Shown here: in pieces, positions 16,351 to 24,630 of the stretch | Position numbering within the stretch: the stretch's first letter is position 1 | How the letters are laid out: the number at the start of each line of letters is the position of its first letter | Made by a program: the position numbers and the translations under genes | Notes under the pieces: model-generated | Databases searched by the model: none | What the model was told of the DNA's origin: nothing | The model's input: only the letters and a program-made list of their open reading frames with translations | Assembly: GCA_900290245.1 (NCBI GenBank) | Contig: OKRB01000089.1 | Location: 1 to 62,648, forward strand | From: Candidatus Sulfuritelmatomonas gaucii | GTDB taxonomy: Bacteria; Acidobacteriota; Terriglobia; Terriglobales; Acidobacteriaceae | Direction: 5' to 3' | DNA length: 62,648 bases

Positions 16351-16394
16351 CGGGTTGTCCCATCCTAAACGCGTATATTGCGTTTAGGGTGGGA
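16351..16394. repeat. Dispersed hairpin repeat, GGGTGCCCC family, copy 2
   Basis: The arms CCCATCCTAAACGC (16359-16372) and GCGTTTAGGGTGGG (16380-16393) are identical to copy 1 at 7636-7670. The loop differs (GTATATT instead of GCTTTTT). The left flank is the diverged CGGGTTGT. Confidence 0.8.
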
Positions 16395-16415
16395 TGAACA
16401 TCAACTGACGCGCGT

Positions 16416-17009
16416 CTACTCCATCCCCAACGGCCTCCACGCCCCATCCTGCTTCAGCGCCAGCTGAATCGGCCGGGGCGGTCCCTTCGGCGGCACCGTC
16501 ACCTCAATCCACAGCTCCTGGTCAGCCTTCAGCGGCATCGGGCTCTGCGCGGTGTCGGCAATGTAGAAATCCACCGGAGCCTCCAGTCGCATATCCTCGC
16601 AGCGCGCTCCCGGCATCGCCGAAACCTCCTGCCCTCCGCTGTGCGCCTCCGGATCCTGAATGCGGATCGCCTCCAACCGGTCGTTCTCCACCTTCAGATT
16701 CGCGCTGAAGTACACCGGGTGCGGCCGCAGCACAAACGGCCCCGGCCTGATCGCCCCGCTCACGTCGCGCGGAAACGTAGCCTCCTTGGCCGATGGTAAC
16801 GTGCTCTGGCACCCGCCCACCTTGAGCTGCATGCTCAGGTAGCGCCCGCGCATGGGCATCTCCGGATCGTAAGCCGCGGCGCGCGTCCACACCCGCGGGC
16901 AGCGCCACCTCTGATAAAGGTACTTCGCCGCAATGGTCGAGACCAGCCCCAACTGCACCACCAGCAGCGCAACCGACACCCCGGAAAGCGCAAACCGTCC
17001 GATCCTCAT
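16416..17009 (-). CDS. GDYXXLXY-domain protein
   Basis: This 197-aa protein has one N-terminal membrane helix (FALSGVSVALLVVQLGLVSTIAAKYLYQ split by short charged ends) and the family signature GRYLSMQLKV. In relatives the motif reads GDYxxLxY. Other recognisable stretches are GPFVLRPHPVYFSANL and ELWIEVTVP. It is usually found next to a DUF2157 membrane protein, as here: the start codon overlaps the stop of that gene by 4 nt (ATGA), so translation is probably coupled. The function of the pair is unknown; it is assumed to act at the inner membrane. Confidence 0.8.
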   Translation of the reverse strand: MRIGRFALSGVSVALLVVQLGLVSTIAAKYLYQRWRCPRVWTRAAAYDPEMPMRGRYLSMQLKVGGCQSTLPSAKEATFPRDVSGAIRPGPFVLRPHPVYFSANLKVENDRLEAIRIQDPEAHSGGQEVSAMPGARCEDMRLEAPVDFYIADTAQSPMPLKADQELWIEVTVPPKGPPRPIQLALKQDGAWRPLGME

Positions 17010-18223
17010 AGCGCACCTCCGTTGAGCTCCGGCGCAGTAGGTTGCGGAGGCGCTTTCGCCGGCGCCATCTGTGCCAGAATCCGCCGCCGCATCCTCTCGA
17101 GAGCCCATCCGCCCGCCAGGAACAGCACGCCCAATCCGATCAACCCCAGCGACCGGTTCAGCTTGCTCATTACATTGCTGAAGTAGAACCACGCCACGGT
17201 CCCCGCGAACCCCGCAATGCCCAGGTTCACCAGCGCGCGCGAAACCAGCCGCACCCCCCACCAGCACAGCAGCACCGCAAACGCCGCCACCAGCACATGT
17301 GCCAGCACGTTAGGCTCGCTGCGCGCGTAGGTTGACTTCACTCCATTCACCAGGTAGCTCTCGGTCCAGGTGCGGTAGCACCACGGCAGCGCGATCACAA
17401 ATCCAATGGCCGCGGCAATCGGAATCAGCCCCTTGTGCCCGTGGAATGCGCTCACAATCAGCGGCAGCGCGGCAATCGCCATCCACGCCCACACCCGCGT
17501 GCCAAACGGAATCAAACTCTGCTGCGACGACCACGACGTCCAGCCCGATAGCATCAGAACGATGCCCGTCACCGCCCCAATCACGCTTACGCCGAAAAGG
17601 ATTCCCTGCACCGCTTTCCGCCGCGAATCCAGAAAGAACGTGATGTACAGGACGGCCCACACCAGGAAGAGCCGGCCCATGTAGATGTCGTCGCCAATGT
17701 AGCCTTCCATGCGGTAACCGAGCTCACAGAAAATCCACGCAGGCACAAGCAGCAGCGCAAGTGTCTGCTGCGCCTGGTCCCGCAGCAGCATCCACCCGAA
17801 CAACCCGGCCACCGCCCACAGCAGCACCGCGGCCGGCCAATGTTCCTGGATGTTGAAGATCTGCCCCACCAGCGCGATCGCCGCGCCCGTCGCCACGGTC
17901 CCCACGGCATGCAGTGCGGAGCTCATCCCGCCGAAGTTTGCTCGCGTTAGTCCTCCGCCGATATGGAAGACGGCAACCATCGCCAGTACCAGCACGAAGC
18001 GCGCCCCCGGCCCCATCTGGTCCCAATGCGCCGACACAAACAGCACCACGCCGCATGCCAGCAGAATGGCGCCAAGAATCAGCGCCGTCACTCCCTGCCA
18101 CTTCAAGCCCGCAGGTGTCTCGCCCGCGGTCTTTGTTTCATACGTGCGAATGCGTGCAGCCGTCTCCTCATCCAGGACGCCGGCCGCTTGCCAGCGTTTC
18201 AGCAGCGTTTCAGTGTCAGCCAT
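17006..18223 (-). CDS. DUF2157 domain membrane protein
   Basis: This 405-aa protein has a soluble N-terminus (LLKRWQAAGVLDEETAARIRTYE, the helical DUF2157 start) followed by about ten hydrophobic helices beginning WQGVTALILGAILLACGVVL. The C-terminus ends in an Arg/Pro-rich tail. It is the upstream partner of the GDYXXLXY gene, with a 4-nt overlap. No catalytic motif is apparent. The partnership of these two families is common in bacteria, but no function is established. Confidence 0.85.
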   Translation of the reverse strand: MADTETLLKRWQAAGVLDEETAARIRTYETKTAGETPAGLKWQGVTALILGAILLACGVVLFVSAHWDQMGPGARFVLVLAMVAVFHIGGGLTRANFGGMSSALHAVGTVATGAAIALVGQIFNIQEHWPAAVLLWAVAGLFGWMLLRDQAQQTLALLLVPAWIFCELGYRMEGYIGDDIYMGRLFLVWAVLYITFFLDSRRKAVQGILFGVSVIGAVTGIVLMLSGWTSWSSQQSLIPFGTRVWAWMAIAALPLIVSAFHGHKGLIPIAAAIGFVIALPWCYRTWTESYLVNGVKSTYARSEPNVLAHVLVAAFAVLLCWWGVRLVSRALVNLGIAGFAGTVAWFYFSNVMSKLNRSLGLIGLGVLFLAGGWALERMRRRILAQMAPAKAPPQPTAPELNGGAL

Positions 18224-18557
18224 TGCAGTTGGCCAACATCATAGGCCCCGCGCCTCCTACGGTAAAGTCGCGCCCGCGCCGCGTCCAACATCGCCCGCAC
18301 CGCCTCACAACCCGCCGCGGAGCAGGAGGCCGCAATGCGAAGCTGAAATACGACCTGGCGGCCCCTGCTGCTCAATGCGACCGGACGGCGCGCCGCCGGC
18401 TTAGCGCGATGCGAAGTGCAAACCGGCTGCCCCCGAGGCCCTCAGGCCAGAAACGAACGCAAAAAAGAATCGATGAAGTGCAAGTGGGTATATATTGGCA
18501 AGCGGCCTCGAAAACAAGACGAGATTTCCGGCTAAATAGCCGATTGAAGGGGAAGCT
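18224..18557. other. Intergenic region without recognised gene
   Basis: This 334-bp divergent gap separates the DUF2157 gene from a secreted-protein gene. The right part has an A/T-rich stretch (TATATATTGG near 18490) that could contribute to a promoter for 18558. No RNA, repeat or convincing small ORF was seen. Confidence 0.5.
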
Positions 18558-19325
18558 ATGCACGTAACTCCTCGTGCTTTCATCCGGGTACCACGGATTG
18601 CCTGCGTCGCCGGTGTTGCGATGTTTGCCGCTCTCTCCGTCTGCCCGCTGCGCGCGGCCGGTCCATCCATGCCGGCTTTCATTGCCCTTCACCTTGCAGC
18701 CTCTCCGGCAACGCCGCCGTCTGCCTATGAGGCCGGCCAACCTGCTTGCACACCGATTCCAGACATGGACATTCCGGTGAGCTCGATCATCGAGGCGAAG
18801 GTGACGGGAACGCTGGATTCCGAGCGCCTGAAGGTCGGCAAGGAGATCTGGGTGAAGATGATTTACGGACTGGACTACCCGGGGTGCACTTTGAATGAGG
18901 GCGCTGCACTCTACGGTCGCGTGACGGAATCTGTTTCGCAAAGGAACCCGGATTCGTCGCTGCTGTCGCTTGTGTTCGATCGCGCGGATTGCCAGGAACA
19001 CGGAAAGAAGCCGATGCCGCTGCGGCTGATCGGCCTGATGGGGCCAAACGAGTCGGCAAGAATGCACGACGCGGTGCCCATGGGTTTGAACGGCAGCGCA
19101 CGAAACGCAGCCAATGCGGTGAGAGGCACGAACTACGTGGACGAGATGCTCAATCCGGGAGGTCCCGCGCATACCGTGCATGCAGGAGTTGTGTTGGGCG
19201 AGCCCAGGTTGAAACTGGACCTTGAGGGGGGGCCGCTGTGCAGCGCGCGCATTTCCAGCACGAATCGCAGCATTCAGCTGGAGACAGGGACGGAGGTTTT
19301 TCTGGTGGTGCAAAGCACGCCGTAG
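18558..19325 (+). CDS. Secreted protein of unknown function
   Basis: This 255-aa protein has an export signal (ACVAGVAMFAALSVCPLRAA). The mature part holds four to five cysteines that could form disulfides (ACTPIP, DYPGCTL, RADCQEH, GPLCSARI) and a beta-rich middle (SSIIEAKVTGTLDSERLKVG, VWVKMIYGL-like strand). I do not recognise a family. The ATG at 18558 is supported by AAGGGGAAGC. It stands alone between a divergent and a convergent neighbour. Confidence 0.7.
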   Translation: MHVTPRAFIRVPRIACVAGVAMFAALSVCPLRAAGPSMPAFIALHLAASPATPPSAYEAGQPACTPIPDMDIPVSSIIEAKVTGTLDSERLKVGKEIWVKMIYGLDYPGCTLNEGAALYGRVTESVSQRNPDSSLLSLVFDRADCQEHGKKPMPLRLIGLMGPNESARMHDAVPMGLNGSARNAANAVRGTNYVDEMLNPGGPAHTVHAGVVLGEPRLKLDLEGGPLCSARISSTNRSIQLETGTEVFLVVQSTP

Positions 19326-19365
19326 AACCCTTCACATGCTGTGCCTCGTCATCATCGTCCCCCAC

Positions 19366-19854
19366 TCACACGGCCGAAACCGAACCCATCCCCGGCGAAC
19401 CCGGCCCCTGAGGCGCATTGCCTCCAGTCGACATCGGTTGCGCATGCCCGCACCACGAGCAGAACGGTTGGAAGCTTGGAATCGTCCGTCCGCAGCCCGC
19501 ACAAGCTGTCCCAATCGGTTGGCGCATCACAAAATAGAGCAGAAATCCCAGCAGGTTAGGAAACAGGATGACGACCAGCAGCCAAAGCACCGGCCGCATC
19601 GCTCGCCGCTTCGCGTCTGCGTAAACAAACCCGAGACACAGCAACCAGATTGCAATTACGCAGCCGAGAAACAGGCCCATGGCAAGACCTAAAAAACCTG
19701 CCCCCAACACGCCAACCGGCCCATGGGGATGATGATCGGTCGCTCGCGCGATGGCGCCCACAACCGGACCAATAAACGCACCGCAGGCCACAACAATTTC
19801 AGCGACAATCCGAACTGCCCTGGGCACTACATTCAAAAAGCGTCTCATTTTCAA
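19366..19854 (-). CDS. Membrane protein with C-terminal zinc ribbon
   Basis: This 162-aa protein has three hydrophobic helices (IVAEIVVACGAFIGPVVGAI, GLAMGLFLGCVIAIWLLCLG and a helix around LWLLVVILFPNLLGFLLYF). A C-terminal zinc ribbon, CAGCGRTIPSFQPFCSWCG, has two CxxC knuckles. The third helix resembles PLDc_N-type small membrane proteins. It is the last gene of the sigma/anti-sigma operon; its start overlaps the anti-sigma stop by 4 nt. A role in sensing or regulation is inferred only from this coupling. Confidence 0.75.
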   Translation of the reverse strand: MKMRRFLNVVPRAVRIVAEIVVACGAFIGPVVGAIARATDHHPHGPVGVLGAGFLGLAMGLFLGCVIAIWLLCLGFVYADAKRRAMRPVLWLLVVILFPNLLGFLLYFVMRQPIGTACAGCGRTIPSFQPFCSWCGHAQPMSTGGNAPQGPGSPGMGSVSAV

Positions 19855-20339
19855 CGAATCCTTTCTTGCCGGCCCGTCCCGCCAGCCGACAACTTAAGCA
19901 AAATCGGAATCAAAATCAGGAGGCACAACGAGGGAACGATCCCGAAGGCAATCACGCCCTGCTGCATCTGCGCGCGCTGTATGTCGAACGCCGACGCGAT
20001 CAACCCGCCGAATTGCAAATCCACGAACGACCCGCCGACCGTGAGAATCAGCGCCGCGATCGAGATCCACGCCATGCGCCTGCCGCTCGTCGGCGCCGCC
20101 TCCATTTGCTGCGCGCGCTGCCGCATCACGGCGCAGACCTTCGCCTGGGAAGCCGGATCCACATCGAACGAAAACCCGCGCAGCCCTGCAATGACCCGCG
20201 TGCTGGCGGCGAGATACTCCTGGCACCGGGCGCAATCCTGCAAGTGCCGGCGAAGCGATTCTTCTTTCTCACGCTCAACGTTGCCCGCCAGGGTTTCGTC
20301 GATCATTTGCTCAAAAGTTTCGTGAATGTCAGTTCCCAT
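19851..20339 (-). CDS. Zinc-finger anti-sigma factor
   Basis: This 162-aa protein has an N-terminal anti-sigma zinc-binding motif (HLQDCARCQEYL, HxxxCxxC) and two hydrophobic helices (ISIAALILTVGGSFVDL and VIAFGIVPSLCLLILIPILL). This fits a membrane-anchored ZAS-type anti-sigma factor that holds the cognate ECF sigma factor inactive. The ATG at 20339 overlaps the sigma gene by 11 nt, and its stop overlaps the zinc-ribbon gene by 4 nt. The inducing signal is unknown. Confidence 0.85.
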   Translation of the reverse strand: MGTDIHETFEQMIDETLAGNVEREKEESLRRHLQDCARCQEYLAASTRVIAGLRGFSFDVDPASQAKVCAVMRQRAQQMEAAPTSGRRMAWISIAALILTVGGSFVDLQFGGLIASAFDIQRAQMQQGVIAFGIVPSLCLLILIPILLKLSAGGTGRQERIR

Positions 20340-20934
20340 GATTCCCTCCCTCCAATCCCTCCCGCAGCGTTCGCAGTCCTCGACGAATCCTTGACGCGAC
20401 GGTGGCAACTGGAGATCCCACAATGGCGGAGATTTCCTGGAGTGATAAATCTTCCTGAAAGCGAAGCACCAGCGCCTCGCGATAGATCGGTTGCAGCGCC
20501 TCGAGCGAGCCGGCGAGCCGTTCGGCATCCTCGGTTCGCGCCGCCAGCGTGAAGGGCGAAGGCGCATTTGAAGCCGGCATCTGGGCAGAAATATCCCGCT
20601 CCGCGTCGTCATCCTTCGAGTCCAGGCTGAAGATGCGCCGCTTGCGCATGGAGTCGATCGCGAGATTGCGGGCAATGGTGAAGAGCCACGGCTCAAATCG
20701 TGAGCGCCCGTCGTAGGAGGAGCCGCGTTCCAGCACTCGCAGCCACGTCTCCTGCACCAGGTCGTCGACCCCATCGCGCGTGCCCAGCAAATAAATCAGG
20801 TAGCGAGTAAGCCGGTATTGATATTGCCCGACCAGTTCCTCCAGCAGGCTGACATTTCCCTGGCGCAGTCTCACTGCAATTTGCCGGGTGTTGCTGCTTA
20901 ATCCTGCGACCAGCGCCATGTCATATTCGAACAT
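20329..20934 (-). CDS. ECF-family RNA polymerase sigma factor
   Basis: This 201-aa protein has sigma region 2 (DGVDDLVQETWLRVLERG, then RFEPWLFTIARNLAIDSMRKRR) and region 4 (LQPIYREALVLRFQEDLSLQEISAIVG, then VASRIRRGLRTLREGL), joined by an acidic linker. This is the two-region layout of group IV sigma factors. It starts a three-gene overlapping unit with its anti-sigma factor. The start is 20934, with an alternative ATG at 20919. Upstream, CATAAT on the minus strand could be a -10 element. Confidence 0.93.
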   Translation of the reverse strand: MFEYDMALVAGLSSNTRQIAVRLRQGNVSLLEELVGQYQYRLTRYLIYLLGTRDGVDDLVQETWLRVLERGSSYDGRSRFEPWLFTIARNLAIDSMRKRRIFSLDSKDDDAERDISAQMPASNAPSPFTLAARTEDAERLAGSLEALQPIYREALVLRFQEDLSLQEISAIVGSPVATVASRIRRGLRTLREGLEGGNHGN

Positions 20935-21097
20935 ACCCTCTGTATACGGATCAGGGGCCCGGAATTATGCATCCACACCGCGTTGAGATGAACTTGCGCT
21001 CCGCGGCTCAACACGTTATGAAGGCTCTTCAAGTTGATTACCAGATCGCCGCCCATGCAATCGGTTCAGCACGCCGATATCAGCGGGTAATGCGCGC

Positions 21098-23737
21098 TCA
21101 CTCCACGCGCAGCGCCTGCATGGGATCCACTGACGCCGCGCGGCGTGCCGGAATCCAGCAGGCCGCCAGAGCCACCAGGACAACGAAGATGGCGCTTGCG
21201 GCGAATGACAGCGGATCGGTTGGCTTCACGCCGTAGAGCACGCTGGCAAGGAAACGCGTTGTCAGCAGCGAGGCCACGAGCCCCACGCAGGCTCCGATTC
21301 CGGCAAGCGCGAGTCCCTGGCGAAGCATCAGCTGCACAATATTGCGGCGCTCCGCCCCGAATGCCATGCGAATGCCAATCTCCCGGGTGCGCCGGTTGAC
21401 GATAAACGCAATGACGCCATACAGTCCGATCGCCCCAAGAAAGATTGCGAGCATCCCGAGAGTCCCGACAAAGCCCACCAGGGTCTGGTCGCTCCAGAAC
21501 GATTGCCGCATCAGGTAGCCGATGGTGCGCACCTCATACGGCACATTGTGGTCCGCACTTTGGAAGACGATGCGTTCGGCGGCGATCAGCGCACGCGAGT
21601 CTGCTCCACCGTCGACGATGAGGCTTGCATGGTTGCTGGGCCATTGCGCAAAGGGAAGGTACAGATATGGTTCAGGGTCTTCGCGCGGCCCGTTGATTTT
21701 GGCGTCTTCCGCAACCCCCACCACAATGCACGCCGTTCCGTCGACGACGATCTGCCTTCCCAGGGCGCTCCCGCCGGGCCAGAAGCGATTGGCCATGTTC
21801 CGGCTGATCACCGCTACCTTCAGTGCGGTCCCGCTGTCCGTAATCGCGAACGCACGGCCCTCCAGGATGCGGGTTCCCATCGCCTGAAAATAATTGCCGT
21901 CGACGGCATTGAACTTGACGGGGATCGTCGGCTGGTCTTGCGGTAATTGCACACCGGGAATCGACACTCGTTTGGAAACGGCGCCCTCGGTCTCCGAGAG
22001 CAATACGCGTTGCGCCAGGCCCGCATGTTTTACGCCGGGCAGCGCCGCAGTCCGTGTCTCCACCTCGTCGAAGAACGCCGCAGTGCGAGCAGGAGTATAC
22101 CCGGCAACGAGGTTCGGCTCCATATCAAAAAAGACGAAGTCTCTTTGGCGATCGAAGCCGAGATCGATGCGGCGGCTGGCCAGTAAGCTGCGCAGCACCA
22201 GGCCCGACGCGGTCAACAATGTGGCTGCCAGGGCAATCTCGACCACCACCAATGCGTTCCGCAATGTCACGCGGCGGCGGGAGCGATCGGCGCCTGTTTC
22301 TCCCCGTTTCAGCGCTGCGACATAGTCCACCCGCGTCGCCTGGAGCGCGGGCGACAAGCCGAAAATGAGGACAGCCAGCATCGACGAAACCGTCGTAAAC
22401 AAGATCAGCGTCGCATCCAGGTGCAGATCCAGGCCGAGCGCCACTTTCGACGGAGGCATGAGCGCGGGCTGCAAGCGGAACAGAAAAACGGCCAGAAGCA
22501 GGCCGAGCGCTGCGCTTCCTGCTGCTAGAAGCACGCTTTCGGTCAGCAGCTGGCGGATCAGGCGCGCTCGCGTGGCCCCAAGCGCCAGGCGCATGGCAAT
22601 CTCCTTGCGCCTGCCGTCGGAGCGCGCCAGGATCAGGCCGGCCACGTTGGCACAGCAGATCAGCAGCACCATGCCCACCGCGATCATCATGAGCAGCGTG
22701 GGGGCTGCCGCCTCGCGCAGGCGCTGGCGTTCGGAGACAATCGAGACGGTTCTTCCGCGATTGAGAGCCGGATAGTCCTGCGCCATGCGCCTCCCGATCG
22801 TGTCGATCTCCGCCCGCGCCTCCGCCGCGGTCACGCCCGGCCGCAATCGCCCCAGTAGCTCGAAGTCGCGGCTCCCGCGGTCGTTTTCCCCTCCCCAGGT
22901 GGTAAGAGGAAGCCACAATTCCACCGGAACAAACGGCATTAATCCTCGAAATCCCGGCGGAGCAATGCCGATTACCGTAAAGCTGCGACCGGTAAGAGAA
23001 ATCTGTTTGCCCACAAGCCGCGGGTCCGCGCCGAAAAAACGCTGCCACACCGCGTTGCTGATCACCACAATCCGCTCGTGATTCTTCGCCGCCGCCAAGA
23101 ACCTTGGGCCGAGCTTTGGATCGGTCCCAAGCAGCGAGAAGTAGTTGGGAGAAACAACCTCGTCGACCAGTTGTCTGGACTCGGAAGCCGTATGGAGTAT
23201 GGCGCTATGTCGCGAATAGGCAAGGACTCCCTCGAGCGATTTCCCCTGCGCGGCCAGGTCCTGGCTCTCCGGGTACGAGAACAAATCGTCAGGCCCCTGG
23301 GGTGTATTTGCGACGATGCGCACCAGCCGCTCCGGCTCCGCAGCCGGCCACGAGCGCAGAAGCGCCGCATCGGCAACGGCAAATATTGTGGACGTAACAC
23401 CGATGCCCAGCGCAAGCGTCAAGACGGCGACGGTTGTGAATCCCGGGTTCTTTGCAAGCCCGCGCAGGCCGTAGCGAACGTCGCGGATGAGAATCTCGAC
23501 CCACGGCAGCGAGCGTCGCTCCCGGAACGTCTGCCGCGTCTGCTCGAGGCCGCCCAGCCGGATCAGGGCCTGCCGTCGCGCCTCGTCAGGCGCAAGACCC
23601 GTGCGGATGCCGTCATCTACATCCATCGCGACATGGCTTTCGAGTTCCGCCGTGAAGTCGTCGTTGCCGTGGTCCATGTGCAGCAGCCCGGCAAATCGTG
23701 AGCAGATTGCTCTGAATCTTCGTGCGAGGTTTGGCAT
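21098..23737 (-). CDS. ADOP-type ABC transporter permease (MacB/FtsX-like)
   Basis: This 879-aa permease has an N-terminal charged prefix (ELESHVAMDVDDGIRTGLAPDEARRQAL region). A MacB-type core follows with a first helix ending in VLTLALGIGVTSTIFAVADA and two FtsX blocks (LMMIAVGMVLLICCANVAGLIL and the late GAIGLYGVIAFIVNRRTREIGIRMAFGAERR). The C-terminus is LVALAACWIPARRAASVDPM. This duplicated orphan permease architecture is a hallmark of Acidobacteriota. No ATPase gene is adjacent. The ATG at 23737 shares one base with the PadR stop (TGATG), so expression is coupled to that regulator. Confidence 0.93.
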   Translation of the reverse strand: MPNLARRFRAICSRFAGLLHMDHGNDDFTAELESHVAMDVDDGIRTGLAPDEARRQALIRLGGLEQTRQTFRERRSLPWVEILIRDVRYGLRGLAKNPGFTTVAVLTLALGIGVTSTIFAVADAALLRSWPAAEPERLVRIVANTPQGPDDLFSYPESQDLAAQGKSLEGVLAYSRHSAILHTASESRQLVDEVVSPNYFSLLGTDPKLGPRFLAAAKNHERIVVISNAVWQRFFGADPRLVGKQISLTGRSFTVIGIAPPGFRGLMPFVPVELWLPLTTWGGENDRGSRDFELLGRLRPGVTAAEARAEIDTIGRRMAQDYPALNRGRTVSIVSERQRLREAAAPTLLMMIAVGMVLLICCANVAGLILARSDGRRKEIAMRLALGATRARLIRQLLTESVLLAAGSAALGLLLAVFLFRLQPALMPPSKVALGLDLHLDATLILFTTVSSMLAVLIFGLSPALQATRVDYVAALKRGETGADRSRRRVTLRNALVVVEIALAATLLTASGLVLRSLLASRRIDLGFDRQRDFVFFDMEPNLVAGYTPARTAAFFDEVETRTAALPGVKHAGLAQRVLLSETEGAVSKRVSIPGVQLPQDQPTIPVKFNAVDGNYFQAMGTRILEGRAFAITDSGTALKVAVISRNMANRFWPGGSALGRQIVVDGTACIVVGVAEDAKINGPREDPEPYLYLPFAQWPSNHASLIVDGGADSRALIAAERIVFQSADHNVPYEVRTIGYLMRQSFWSDQTLVGFVGTLGMLAIFLGAIGLYGVIAFIVNRRTREIGIRMAFGAERRNIVQLMLRQGLALAGIGACVGLVASLLTTRFLASVLYGVKPTDPLSFAASAIFVVLVALAACWIPARRAASVDPMQALRVE

Positions 23738-24078
23738 CACGCCTCCGCAGCCGGCCGCAGAAAGCGCGCAAGGATCTCCGTGGCCTGCTCCCACTCCGCG
23801 ATAGCCTTCTTTCCCTGTCGATGGCCGGCCTCGGTCAGCTCGTAAAACTTGGCGCGACGGTTGTTATCCGACGATCCCCAGCGCGAGCGGATGAAGCCCT
23901 CCTGCTCCAGCCGGAGAAGCGCCGGGTAAAGCGTGCCGTAGTTGAGCGCAAGCAGTTGGTCACTGGTCTGCTCGATGCGCCGCGCCAGGCCGTAGCCATG
24001 CTGCGGGCCCATGGTCTCGAGCGTGCGCAGCACCATCAGGGCGAGGGTGCCTTGCCACACGTCCGCCTTTTCCGCCAT
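23737..24078 (-). CDS. PadR-family transcriptional regulator
   Basis: This 113-aa winged-helix repressor has the N-terminal block GTLALMVLRTLETMGPQHGYGLARRIEQ and the wing LNYGTLYPALLRLEQEGFI that define PadR, followed by a short C-terminal dimerisation helix. It overlaps the downstream ADOP permease start by one base. PadR plus ADOP permease is a recurrent acidobacterial pair, in which the regulator probably controls its own operon. The start has a perfect AGGAGG site. Confidence 0.95.
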   Translation of the reverse strand: MAEKADVWQGTLALMVLRTLETMGPQHGYGLARRIEQTSDQLLALNYGTLYPALLRLEQEGFIRSRWGSSDNNRRAKFYELTEAGHRQGKKAIAEWEQATEILARFLRPAAEA

Positions 24079-24630
24079 GGCGCCTCCTGTTCAGAAGCCA
24101 TAAGAGCCGTTCGCGCGCCCCTATGGGTTGGCAATAGGAAAGCACCATCGCATCGCCAATTTATGTGCCGGCGGTCACAGGCTTTGCCGCTGTTTGCGGG
24201 TGCGGAGCCGGCGCCGGCGGCCGTCATGACCCATCAGCCCGCGTAGCGCAGTTTCGCGCTCCAGCTCGCTTCAGCGGGCGAAAGACCCATGGCATCCGAG
24301 CGCAAGAACGCTCCAAAACGCGTCAAAATGAGGCTCAAAACCGCGTTTTAGAGGACAAAAAAATGCATTTAATTCATCTTTCGCGAAATTACATGGTGCG
24401 CTTTGCTCTAATTCCTAACCTTCGGTGGTTACAAATCGCATAAAACGGAACCTGGGAAGGTCATTGCGTCGTAAAAATGCAACCTCCGGTACTTACATTT
24501 TGGGCCAAAATGTAACCAATTCATTGAACATTTGAGGGGGTAAACGCACCACTCGAGCGAACATTTCGCTTGATTCCACACGGTTTCCACCGTCACTGCA
24601 CAATTCGCATCACAACGCGTTCCTGATAGC
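24079..24630. other. Intergenic region with palindromes, locally AT-rich
   Basis: This 552-bp divergent gap lies between PadR and the S9 peptidase. It holds an inverted repeat with arms AAAACGCG (24315-24322) and CGCGTTTT (24342-24349) and the 23-bp palindrome listed separately. From about 24350 to 24560 base composition is clearly lower in GC than its neighbours. Short ORFs on both strands look non-coding. Confidence 0.5.
24493..24515. promoter_or_regulatory. 23-bp palindrome, candidate operator of S9 peptidase
   Basis: The arms TTACATTTTGG and CCAAAATGTAA are perfect reverse complements around a single G. It lies about 115 bp before the peptidase start. It could be an operator or a very tight hairpin; no regulator is assigned. 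Confidence 0.5.

Noticed and set aside
24165..24443. 92-aa plus-strand ORF in the PadR/S9 gap
   Set aside because: No ribosome binding site and no protein-like composition; it crosses the low-GC stretch and inverted repeat.
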